Positions 7,078-13,915 of a DNA stretch of 14,872 nt are shown here, piece by piece. Position 1 is the stretch's first letter, and each line of letters starts with the position of its first letter. The notes beneath the pieces were generated by a model. It had not been told where the DNA came from, did no database searches, and saw nothing but the letters and a program-made list of their open reading frames with translations. Made by a program: the position numbers and the translations under genes. This DNA is from JAOTYV01 sp041557595. Lineage in GTDB: Bacteria > Pseudomonadota > Alphaproteobacteria > UBA8366. Location of the stretch: positions 1 to 14,872 of the forward strand of contig JBFFGE010000118.1 in the NCBI GenBank assembly GCA_041557595.1, given 5' to 3'.

Positions 7078-7881
7078 TCAGCCCGCGATATGCCGGCCCA
7101 GAAAATCCAGGACATGGCGCGCGACGCCGAAATCATAAAGATCCGCATGGCCGCCGCCGGGAACGACCTTGAGTTCCTTCGGCTCGACCGCCGCCGCGAA
7201 CAATTTTTCGGCAAAGCGGATCGGTATCGTGCGATCCGCGCTGCCGTGGAATATCATTAAAGGCGCGCCGATCGTGGCAATCCGCTCGCTCGATTCGAAC
7301 TTGTCCAACAGGATCCAGCGCGCCGGCGTGTACCAGTAATGGCTCTGCGCCACGTCCGTCACGCTGCTGTAGGGCGCTTCGAGGACGACCGCCGCCACCT
7401 TCTTCTCGGTCGCCAGTTTCGTGGCGACGCCGGATCCCAGGGACTCACCGTAAAGGACAATCCGGTCCTGCGGGACACCGTGCGCCAGAACGAATTTAAA
7501 GGCCGATCGGCCATCGTCGTAGAGTGCGTCTTCGCTCGGTTTTCCGCCGCTGCCGGCATTGTAGCGATAGCTCACCAGCATCACGCCATAGCCTTCGTCA
7601 AGATAGGCGCGGACCTTGAAGGCGCGGTCGCCGATATGACCGGCGTTGCCGTGAAAATACACTATCGTCGCCTTGTCGGAACGCTGCGGCGGCCGCCACC
7701 AGCTATAGAGATTGAAGCCGTCCGGTGCGGGAATATCGACCTGCTGCATTTCCGGGACGCCGAAATCGGCGGGATTCGGCCGCACTTCGGAGGGATGATA
7801 CAGTATATTGCGCTGCGCCACGAAAAGCAGAAGCACGAGAAACGCGTACCCGCCGAAGACAAGTCCAAGAATAGCAGGCAT
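7078..7881 (-). CDS. Membrane-anchored alpha/beta hydrolase (ABHD13/Bem46/YfhR-like)
   Basis: This 267-residue protein has one N-terminal membrane segment (about residues 3-22) followed by an alpha/beta-hydrolase fold. The oxyanion loop is FHGNAGHIGD (about 76-85), the nucleophile elbow GESLGS gives Ser147, the acid is Asp216 in GSADRTIP, and the histidine is His245 in GGGHADLYD, so the full triad is present. The 'NILYHPS' segment just after the anchor is typical of the Bem46/YfhR group of serine hydrolases, whose natural substrates are mostly unknown. I chose the ATG at 7881, which has AAAGGGAA 6 nt upstream, over an in-frame TTG at 7908 with no such site. It converges with the MocA fragment, only 7 nt from its stop, and has no functional link to the molybdenum genes that I can see. 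Confidence 0.88.
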   Translation of the reverse strand: MPAILGLVFGGYAFLVLLLFVAQRNILYHPSEVRPNPADFGVPEMQQVDIPAPDGFNLYSWWRPPQRSDKATIVYFHGNAGHIGDRAFKVRAYLDEGYGVMLVSYRYNAGSGGKPSEDALYDDGRSAFKFVLAHGVPQDRIVLYGESLGSGVATKLATEKKVAAVVLEAPYSSVTDVAQSHYWYTPARWILLDKFESSERIATIGAPLMIFHGSADRTIPIRFAEKLFAAAVEPKELKVVPGGGHADLYDFGVARHVLDFLGRHIAG

Positions 7882-8168
7882 GCGCCGTTCCCTTTGCCGG
7901 CGGCTCAAATCGCCGCCCTCCGAATACCCAGCGGACCACCCTGATGCGGCCCCTGAAATAGACCTAATACCCGAGTCATACCATGTGTTCTACATCAAAA
8001 ATATTAATACTCAGGTAGCGGTATCTGAAAATTATGAAACAACTATCCGTCTGTAATAAGTATGTATTTTGCAACTTAAGTATTATGCGCCGATCTTTTC
8101 CAATATTTCTCTATATTAGCCAAGAACAAGTAAGTTCAGACAACAATAGCTCGGGCATTCACAAAATC
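7882..8168. other. Divergent, AT-rich intergenic region
   Basis: No gene is supported in these 287 nt between the divergent hydrolase and phytase-like genes. From about 7955 to 8175 the composition turns strikingly AT-rich against GC-rich flanks. It holds two similar short segments, CTAATACCCGAGT (7964-7976) and TTAATACTCAGGT (8004-8016). AT-rich boxes such as TATATT (8112-8117) could serve as -10 elements, but no clear -35 partner was found. The plus-strand frame is open here back to 8034 (ATG codons at 8034 and 8085), so part of this stretch could be translated if the phytase-like gene starts earlier. Confidence 0.5.
7888..7895 (-). promoter_or_regulatory. Ribosome binding site of the alpha/beta hydrolase
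   Basis: Read on the minus strand the site is AAAGGGAA, 6 nt before the ATG at 7881. It decides the start against the upstream TTG at 7908. Confidence 0.65.
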
Positions 8169-9140
8169 GTGCGCGGAACAATATTCTGTCTGTACCTGCT
8201 CGTGTTTTTTAGCCTGCCTCTCGCGGCCCAAACCGTGACTGTCCATCAAATACCGCTGGATTCCCAAGATCCCCATCGCGACCGCGCCGGCGCCCTAATC
8301 TGGCGCGGCGGCTTGGAGATCGTTTCGCCGGACAAACGCTTTGGCGGCTTGTCCGGCCTGCATATTTCAGCCGATGGCATGCAGCTGCTTGCCGTTTCCG
8401 ACCGGGGCCACTGGTTCAGCGCACGCCTGCGCTACCGCGCCGGCATCCTGTCCGGACTCGACAGCGTAAAAATCGGCCCGCTGCGGCAGCCGGACGGCAA
8501 GCCGGTCAAGGGAATTGCGGGCGACGCGGAGTCGATGACGCTCACCCAGGACGGCAGTCTGCTGGTCGCGTTCGAACGGCATCATCGCATCCTGCGATAC
8601 GCCGGCACTCGACAGATCCCGGTATCCGGTACGCCGCGCCCTGCCGGAATTCCGTCCGCCGCGGCGGCGCAGACGCGCAACAAGGGGTTGGAGGCGCTCA
8701 CAACACTCTGCGACGGGCGCCTCTTCGCCCTCTCGGAGGGGCTGCAGGTGCGGCCCGGCAGCTTGAGAGGATGGATCGGCTCCGGAACGCAATGGCACGA
8801 TTTCGAATATCTTTATCGCCCCAACGGGGCCGCCGACTTCAGGCCGTCGGGCGCGACGACACTGCCCAATTGCGACGTCTTGCTGGTAGAGCATATCTTC
8901 TCGCTGCCAGGCGGCATACGCGCCCGGCTCACCCGACTCCCGGCACGCAAAATCGCGCCGGGCGCCCGCCTTCGCGGAGACATCATCGCGACACTCGGAG
9001 GATCGCTATCGGTGGACAACATGGAAGGGATTGCAGCCCGAAAGGGCCCCGCAGGCCAAACGCTCATCTATCTCGTTTCGGACGATAATTTCTCGATATT
9101 CCAGCGTACGCTTTTGATGATGTTCGAATTGGCGCCATAG
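8169..9140 (+). CDS. Exported esterase-like/phytase-like family protein
   Basis: From the GTG at 8169 this is a 323-residue protein with a clean signal peptide: MRG, a hydrophobic core (about residues 4-17) and LPLAAQ giving an AxA-like cleavage near residue 20. The mature part matches the 'esterase-like activity of phytase' family (PF13449), a beta-propeller-like fold. The motifs are FGGLSGLHISADG (about 58-70), AVSDRGHWFSARL (about 75-87), GDAESMTL, NKGLEAL, DNMEGIA and a C-terminal LVSDDNFSIFQRTLLMMFEL. It probably acts in the periplasm or on the surface on phosphorylated or ester compounds; the substrate is unknown. Upstream in-frame ATGs at 8034 and 8085 would put 28-45 extra residues from the AT-rich region before the signal peptide. 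I therefore prefer GTG 8169, though none of the three has a good ribosome binding site. It ends within a strong hairpin. Confidence 0.82.
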   Translation: MRGTIFCLYLLVFFSLPLAAQTVTVHQIPLDSQDPHRDRAGALIWRGGLEIVSPDKRFGGLSGLHISADGMQLLAVSDRGHWFSARLRYRAGILSGLDSVKIGPLRQPDGKPVKGIAGDAESMTLTQDGSLLVAFERHHRILRYAGTRQIPVSGTPRPAGIPSAAAAQTRNKGLEALTTLCDGRLFALSEGLQVRPGSLRGWIGSGTQWHDFEYLYRPNGAADFRPSGATTLPNCDVLLVEHIFSLPGGIRARLTRLPARKIAPGARLRGDIIATLGGSLSVDNMEGIAARKGPAGQTLIYLVSDDNFSIFQRTLLMMFELAP

Positions 9141-9179
9141 GCCATTTCTTGCATAAATAGACTCAAGTGAAATGGCCTA
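9138..9179. terminator. Bidirectional hairpin between convergent genes
   Basis: A perfect 11-bp inverted repeat, TAGGCCATTTC (9138-9148) and GAAATGGCCTA (9169-9179), with a 20-nt loop, starts at the TAG stop of the phytase-like gene. It sits between two converging genes. The plus-side tail (ATCTCCTTATCTTTG) is only moderately T-rich and the minus side has no T tract, so it may act as an intrinsic terminator in one direction only, or as a 3'-end stabiliser. Confidence 0.6.
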
Positions 9180-9254
9180 ATCTCCTTATCTTTGCGCAAA
9201 TACGTCGTCGCGAACCGTTTCGGTTCGCCCGGGATTTGCTCTCGGCCGCAAGTC

Positions 9255-10604
9255 TCAACCCGGCGTGGCGGAGTCTTTCGCCAAACCCAGCGTCTTTTCG
9301 GTCAGCATGCCGCTCGCGCGGATGACACGAAACACCGCGAGTCGCGAATCGAACAGGGCCTCGACGAAGTTGATTTGGGCATTGAAGACCTCGCCTTCGG
9401 CGTCGAGCACGTTCAGCGCGGTTTCCTTGCCGGCCCTGCGGAGCCGCTGCCGCGCCCGCAGCACCTCTTGCGCAATACGGACGGCATTTTCGAGCAGGGC
9501 CACCCGCTGACGTTGCGTGGTCAGGCTTTCCCAGGACAGCCTCACCTCCTCCGCCACCTTGCGATGGCTGAAATCCAGGCTGCGTTGGCTCGCTTCATAG
9601 GTGCGGTTGGCGGCTCGGATCCGGGCCCGCGACTTGAAGCCCGAAAAGAACTCCCAGCGGCCGCGGACGAATACGCCATAGGTTTCGTCATTGCCGTCGG
9701 AGCCGTTCGCATTGCCCTCATATTCGATCTCACCGACCAAATCGAGCGACGGGTAGTATTCCGACCTGGCCGCCGTGCGGCGCTCCCGGTTGGCGCGCGC
9801 GGTGAAACCGCCCGCCCGGGTCGTGGGATTGTTCGCCTTCGCCAGCTCCAATGTTTCCTCCAGGGTCGCAGGCGTCCCGATTTCGGGGAGCGCCGCCGCG
9901 GCCATGGCAGCCGAGTCCGGTTGCCGATCGAAGACCTGCAGATATTGCGCTTCCGCGGCCCGCAGGCGGCCCTCGAATGCAACCCGGCGCTCCTTCGCAA
10001 TCTGCAGCCGCGATTTCGCCTGCAGCACGTCGACGGTGATGCCGGCCCCCCGCCGAACCCGCTCGTCCTCAAGCCGCAATTGATTGCGAATATTCCGCTC
10101 ATTGAGTCGGGCGATATCGATCAACTGATTTTCCCGCAGCACGTTGAGATAGGCGGCAATGCCTTCGAGCAACAGCGACTGTTTGGTCGCGGAAAGCCGG
10201 GCGCCCAGCACGGCCGCATCGTGCCGCGCCGCCTCGAGCCGCGCGGAATCGCCGAACCCATTGAACAAATTCTGCGTGACCGACAGTTTCAATCGATCCC
10301 GGCGGCCGCTGAAGGGTTCGCCCTGCGCGCGCGTTACGTTGTTTTCCGCCCTCTCATATCCGGTCTCGCCGACCACATCGGCGCGTGGCAGAAAGCCGCT
10401 GAAGGCCTCGTCGATCCGATCGATCCCGGCGTCCTTCTGCTTTCGCGCCGCGGCGATTTGCGGATGGGTCGTGAGCAGCCGGGCCAACTCCTCGCGCAGT
10501 TCTTGCGCATGCGCCGGCGCAGATACCCCCCACGACGCCGGCAACGCCAGCGCCAGCACCAAAAGCGACAGACAAATATTCCTAGCGCTCACGGAATGCC
10601 TCAT
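9255..10604 (-). CDS. tolC: TolC-family outer-membrane channel of a type I secretion system
   Basis: This 449-residue protein has a signal peptide (hydrophobic core at about residues 11-24, cleavage after AHA at about 33) and two outer-membrane-efflux (OEP) repeats. These show the usual helical pattern: ELARLLTTHPQIAAARKQKD, LPRADVVGETGYERAEN, SVTQNLFNGFGDSARLEAAR, and in the second half YPSLDLVGEIEYEGN and GVFVRGRWEFFSGFKSRARI. The length fits the type I secretion branch of TolC proteins. It forms the trimeric beta-barrel and periplasmic tunnel through which the substrate leaves the cell. It is the last gene of the exporter operon, and its start lies 23 nt inside the end of the HlyD gene, implying coupled translation. 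The specific TolC/PrtF/LapE-type subgroup cannot be told from the window. Confidence 0.92.
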   Translation of the reverse strand: MRHSVSARNICLSLLVLALALPASWGVSAPAHAQELREELARLLTTHPQIAAARKQKDAGIDRIDEAFSGFLPRADVVGETGYERAENNVTRAQGEPFSGRRDRLKLSVTQNLFNGFGDSARLEAARHDAAVLGARLSATKQSLLLEGIAAYLNVLRENQLIDIARLNERNIRNQLRLEDERVRRGAGITVDVLQAKSRLQIAKERRVAFEGRLRAAEAQYLQVFDRQPDSAAMAAAALPEIGTPATLEETLELAKANNPTTRAGGFTARANRERRTAARSEYYPSLDLVGEIEYEGNANGSDGNDETYGVFVRGRWEFFSGFKSRARIRAANRTYEASQRSLDFSHRKVAEEVRLSWESLTTQRQRVALLENAVRIAQEVLRARQRLRRAGKETALNVLDAEGEVFNAQINFVEALFDSRLAVFRVIRASGMLTEKTLGLAKDSATPG

Positions 10605-11913
10605 GGCGCAATTTCAGAACGGGTTTGACGAGGTAATTCAGGACCGATCGTGTTCCGGTGTTGATATCCACGATCGCCTGCATGCCCGGGGTGATCGGCA
10701 ATTCGCCTTCGCGATCCCCCAGATAGGTGCGTTCCGTGTGCACGATGACGCCGTAATAGGGCTGCCCGGTCGCACTATCGGTGTTGGTATCCGCCGCAAT
10801 TTGCGCGACCTGGCCCTTCAATCCGCCGTAGCGTACGAAGTCATAGGTGGAAATCTTGACGATGGCCGGCTGGCCCTCCTGGACGTAGCCGCGATCGACC
10901 GGGCTGAGGCGCGCCTGAATGACCAGCTTGTCGCCGATCGGGACGATCTGCATGATCGCTTCGCCGGGCCGGACCACGCCGCCGATCGTATTGAAACGCA
11001 AATTCTTCACGATGCCGTCGATCGGGCTGCGAATTTCCGTGCGCTTCACCCGATCCGACGCTTCGGAGAGCGTTTCGCGTACCCGGGCGATCTGCAGCGC
11101 CACCTTGTTGAGTTCCTCGACCGCGCGGCGGCGGAATTTCTCGGTCTCTTCTTCCTGGCGCGCGACCGCCTCGCCCAGCGCCGCCCGGCTCCTGGGCACG
11201 GCCTGCTCCAGCACCTGCGCCTCGCCCTGAAGGCTTTCGTACTCGCGCTTCAGTTCCAGATGCTCCAGGCGCGGCGTCAAACCGTTCTTGAGCAGCGACT
11301 TCGACAGCTTCACCCGTTCGCGCACAAGTTCCAGATTGGCCCGCACTGCCGCTTGCCGCGCCTGCAGCTCCTTGACCTCGAGTTCGCGCTGGCGGATCTG
11401 CGTCATCGTCACGTCGAGCCTGCTTTTCAGTTCGGAGTGCCGCGCTTCGTATGTCCGGCGTTCCGCAGCCACCAATAGGGGCCGGCGTTCGGCCTCGGCC
11501 TCGGGAAAGGTCAGTGTCGCGTCGGAACTCTCGGATTTCAGGCGCGCCCGGCTGAGGACGAAGGAATCCAGCTGAACCTGAAGGTCCTCGCGGCTGGCGC
11601 CCGCGCTACCGAGATTGAGTTGAACGAGGACCTGGCCGCTCTTGACGAGCGCCCCTTCGCCGACATCGAGCCGCTGGATGATTCCGCCTTCCAGATGCTG
11701 GATGACTTTGACCTTGGCGGATGGAATGACTTCGCCGCTCGCCATCGAGACTTCGTCGAGCTGTGCGATGGCCGCCCAGGCGAAGAAACTGCCCATCAGC
11801 ACCATCACGATCCAGGCGAGATGGCGGATGCCGCGCCGGCGATCGCGAACGATCAGGCCGTCCAGCCCGTTCGGCGTTTCCGCCGCCGTATGGTGTGATC
11901 CGTCCCGGGTCAT
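10582..11913 (-). CDS. hlyD: HlyD-family periplasmic adaptor of a type I secretion system
   Basis: This 443-residue membrane-fusion protein has a short cytoplasmic N-terminus, one membrane segment (about residues 32-50), then the first half of the lipoyl motif with VIQHLEGGIIQRLDVGEGALVKSGQVLVQL (about 70-99). A long coiled-coil hairpin (about 105-270) and the return lipoyl half RSPIDGIVKNLRF follow. The C-terminal beta-barrel contains LSPVDRGYVQEGQPAIVKISTYDFVRYGGLKG and LPITPGMQAIVDI, a signature of type I secretion HlyD/PrtE proteins. It links the inner-membrane ABC transporter to TolC and helps recruit substrate. The gene starts in an ATGA overlap with the upstream ABC gene and runs into the TolC gene, so the three proteins are made from one message. 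No truncation or missing part is seen. Confidence 0.95.
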   Translation of the reverse strand: MTRDGSHHTAAETPNGLDGLIVRDRRRGIRHLAWIVMVLMGSFFAWAAIAQLDEVSMASGEVIPSAKVKVIQHLEGGIIQRLDVGEGALVKSGQVLVQLNLGSAGASREDLQVQLDSFVLSRARLKSESSDATLTFPEAEAERRPLLVAAERRTYEARHSELKSRLDVTMTQIRQRELEVKELQARQAAVRANLELVRERVKLSKSLLKNGLTPRLEHLELKREYESLQGEAQVLEQAVPRSRAALGEAVARQEEETEKFRRRAVEELNKVALQIARVRETLSEASDRVKRTEIRSPIDGIVKNLRFNTIGGVVRPGEAIMQIVPIGDKLVIQARLSPVDRGYVQEGQPAIVKISTYDFVRYGGLKGQVAQIAADTNTDSATGQPYYGVIVHTERTYLGDREGELPITPGMQAIVDINTGTRSVLNYLVKPVLKLRHEAFRER

Positions 11914-13721
11914 GCGCTTTTCTTCCCGGTCCTGGCCGGCGCCCGTTTGGCGCGTTTGACCCGCCGCGGCGGCTCGACCGCCGACTGCGGGGGCGTTACC
12001 TGCCTCGGCGGCGGCTGCAATTGTTGGAGCACCGCCGGCGCAGGTCCGGCCAGGGCGACCCGGCCGCTATCAAGGACGAGCAGCGAGCCGCACGCGGCCA
12101 GGAGCGCCGGGCTGTGCGTCACGACGACGACCGTGCTCTCGCGCGCCATCTCCTGAAGCGCCGCCGCAATTTCGCGCTCCGCATCGTTGTCGAGGTTATT
12201 CGTCGGCTCGTCCAGCAGCAGCACCGGCGGTGCGCCGAGGAACGCGCGCGCCAGCGAAATCCTCTGCTGTTGTCCGCGCGAAAGACGTATCCCGGCCTCG
12301 CCGACATCCGTGGCGTAGCCGTCCGGCAGGTCGATGATGAATTGATGCGCCGATGCCACTTTTGCGGCGGCGATCACGGCCTCGTCCGTCGCCGCGGGAT
12401 CGGCGATCCGGATATTGTCCCGGATGCTGCCGGAAAACAGCACGCATTCCTGCGGCATGTAGCCGACCCAGCGGGATAGTTCCGCGCGGGTGAATTGGAG
12501 GATGTCGGCTTCGTCGAGCATCACGCGCCCCTCATCCGGCGCATACAGCCCGGCAATGATTTTCAGCAAGGTGCTCTTGCCGCAACCATTGATGCCGATA
12601 ATGCCGTGCATGCCGCAGGGTCCGATACGGCCGTCGATCCGCTCCAGCACGGTTCCACCGTCGTCCGAATATCCGAAGGACACGGTCTCGAGCCGGATCG
12701 CGCCCTTCGGCCGTCCAAGTGCGATCGACGATGCGCTGCGTTCCTCCGGCAGGGCGAAAACATGGTCGAGTCGGGCCACCGCCTGGCGAAACTGGGTCAG
12801 ACTGCGCCATTGCCCGACCAGCTGCGTCATCGGGGCGATCATTCGGCCGCTCAACATATTGGCGGCGATCAACGCGCCGATCGTCATCTCCTGACCGAGA
12901 ATTGCCAGCGCGCCGACACTGGTCATTGCCACGGTCGTCGCCGTCATCATCACATGCGCGAGAATCTGATGGCCATCGGTCTTGCCGCCGCGATCCTGGG
13001 ACGCGGCAATGGCATCGGCGTGACGCGCCTCCCATCTCGGCCGCATTCCTTCGCCGAGGGCCAACGCCTTAACCGTCGCGCGGCCGGCGACCAACTCGTT
13101 CAGCAGTTCCTCCCGGGACAGGCTGGATTGGCGTTCGGCCGGCGCCGACCGGTCCATCTGCCCGCCGGCGCGCCACCCGAGCGCCATGAACAGCACCAGA
13201 GCGACCACCAGAACCCATGCGACCGGCGCCGCAATGACGAAGATCAGGATGAAAAACAGGATGGCGAAGGGCAGATCGACCGCCATCGCCGCCGTCGGGC
13301 CCGACAGGGCGTTTCGAACCACGTCGATGTCGCGAAACAGCGCCTGCCAATAGGCCGAGGGCCGTCCCTCGAGGACCCGAAGCGGCAGGTTCATGATCTT
13401 TTCGAACAGCCGCCGTCCGACCACGACATCGATACGCAATCCGATGGATTGGAAAATCCTGCTGCGCGAGCGACGCAGCACATAGTCGAACACCACAACC
13501 AGCGCCATTCCGAAAACCAGGCCCTGCAAGGTCGTCAGTCCCGCGTGGAACACCACCCGGTCATAGACCTGCAGGACGAATACCGGCGTCGCCAGCGCCA
13601 ACAGGTTCGCAAACAGCGACACGAGCAGCGTGTCGCGCACTGCGCCGCGTGCGTCCGACAGGGCGTCCCACAACCATGGGTGCCGCCGCGCGTTTTGCGA
13701 TTCTCGTTCCTGTCCCGGCAT
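11910..13721 (-). CDS. Type I secretion ABC transporter, permease plus ATPase
   Basis: This 603-residue half-transporter fuses a membrane domain (about residues 30-310, hydrophobic segments near 31-51, 65-80, 150-182 and 255-290) to an ATPase. The ATPase is complete: Walker A GINGCGKST (376-384), Q-loop Gln424, signature LSRGQ (480-484), Walker B LLLDE (501-505) and H-loop His536. Only about 30 residues precede the first membrane helix, so there is no C39 peptidase or C39-like domain. That favours a PrtD/RTX-type exporter over a bacteriocin or LapB-type one. A Pro/Arg/Lys-rich tail follows the ATPase (about 569-603). It energises export across both membranes with the HlyD and TolC proteins encoded directly downstream. 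The ATG at 13721 is immediately preceded by an in-frame TAA, which fixes the start although no good ribosome binding site is visible. No substrate gene is found nearby. Confidence 0.93.
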   Translation of the reverse strand: MPGQERESQNARRHPWLWDALSDARGAVRDTLLVSLFANLLALATPVFVLQVYDRVVFHAGLTTLQGLVFGMALVVVFDYVLRRSRSRIFQSIGLRIDVVVGRRLFEKIMNLPLRVLEGRPSAYWQALFRDIDVVRNALSGPTAAMAVDLPFAILFFILIFVIAAPVAWVLVVALVLFMALGWRAGGQMDRSAPAERQSSLSREELLNELVAGRATVKALALGEGMRPRWEARHADAIAASQDRGGKTDGHQILAHVMMTATTVAMTSVGALAILGQEMTIGALIAANMLSGRMIAPMTQLVGQWRSLTQFRQAVARLDHVFALPEERSASSIALGRPKGAIRLETVSFGYSDDGGTVLERIDGRIGPCGMHGIIGINGCGKSTLLKIIAGLYAPDEGRVMLDEADILQFTRAELSRWVGYMPQECVLFSGSIRDNIRIADPAATDEAVIAAAKVASAHQFIIDLPDGYATDVGEAGIRLSRGQQQRISLARAFLGAPPVLLLDEPTNNLDNDAEREIAAALQEMARESTVVVVTHSPALLAACGSLLVLDSGRVALAGPAPAVLQQLQPPPRQVTPPQSAVEPPRRVKRAKRAPARTGKKSA

Positions 13722-13808
13722 TTATCGATTCTGCGTCCACGATCCAATCTGGGCGGGATGGTAAATCCTCTATGGTTTCCAGATGATTAACATTTGATAA
13801 AGGCTGTT

Positions 13809-13828
13809 GTGCGATTGTTTCGTCGCAC
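13809..13828. repeat. Inverted repeat GTGCGA-N8-TCGCAC
   Basis: A perfect 6-bp inverted repeat with an 8-nt spacer lies in the divergent promoter region beside the AT-rich part. It could be a regulator binding site or a chance match; the arms are short. Confidence 0.35.
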
Positions 13829-13875
13829 GCGCCGGGACTGCGGCAGGTCCTGGTTCGGCGGAGGCAATGCACCGC

Positions 13876-13891
13876 CCGGTTCCTGAACCGG
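13876..13891 (+). repeat. Small hairpin in the leader of the CHASE2 gene
   Basis: CCGGTT-CCTG-AACCGG forms a perfect 6-bp stem with a 4-nt loop. The flanks can extend it by about three pairs past a one-base bulge. It lies 9 nt upstream of the AAGAGG ribosome binding site. Confidence 0.4.
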
Positions 13892-13900
13892 CGGATTGGC

Positions 13901-13906
13901 AAGAGG
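13901..13906 (+). promoter_or_regulatory. Ribosome binding site of the CHASE2 gene
   Basis: AAGAGG lies 9 nt before the GTG at 13916 and supports this non-ATG start. Confidence 0.55.
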
Positions 13907-13915
13907 TTAGAACAG

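Larger units (their letters stand above)
13722..13915. promoter_or_regulatory. Divergent intergenic region between the exporter operon and the CHASE2 gene
   Basis: This 194-nt gap must hold promoters for both directions. Its left part (about 13750-13805) is AT-rich. Two inverted repeats lie within it: GTGCGA/TCGCAC (13809-13814 with 13823-13828), placed like an operator, and CCGGTT/AACCGG (13876-13881 with 13886-13891) with a 4-nt loop, just upstream of the CHASE2 ribosome binding site. I cannot assign a confident -35/-10 pair on either strand. Confidence 0.45.

Noticed and set aside
7882..7908. TTG start at 7908 for the alpha/beta hydrolase
   Set aside because: It has no ribosome binding site and adds only basic residues, whereas ATG 7881 has AAAGGGAA at good spacing.
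9192..10628. A 478-codon plus-strand open frame antisense to the TolC gene
   Set aside because: Its translation is rich in Arg/Gln/Pro with no recognisable domain, and it mirrors the well-supported TolC-family protein on the other strand. Long antisense frames are expected in GC-rich DNA.
10159..11478. A 439-codon plus-strand open frame antisense to HlyD and TolC
   Set aside because: It has no domain and covers two confident minus-strand genes, including their junction.
12495..13790. A 431-codon plus-strand open frame antisense to the ABC transporter
   Set aside because: It is His/Arg/Gln-rich shadow sequence without motifs, and the minus strand encodes a complete ABC transporter.
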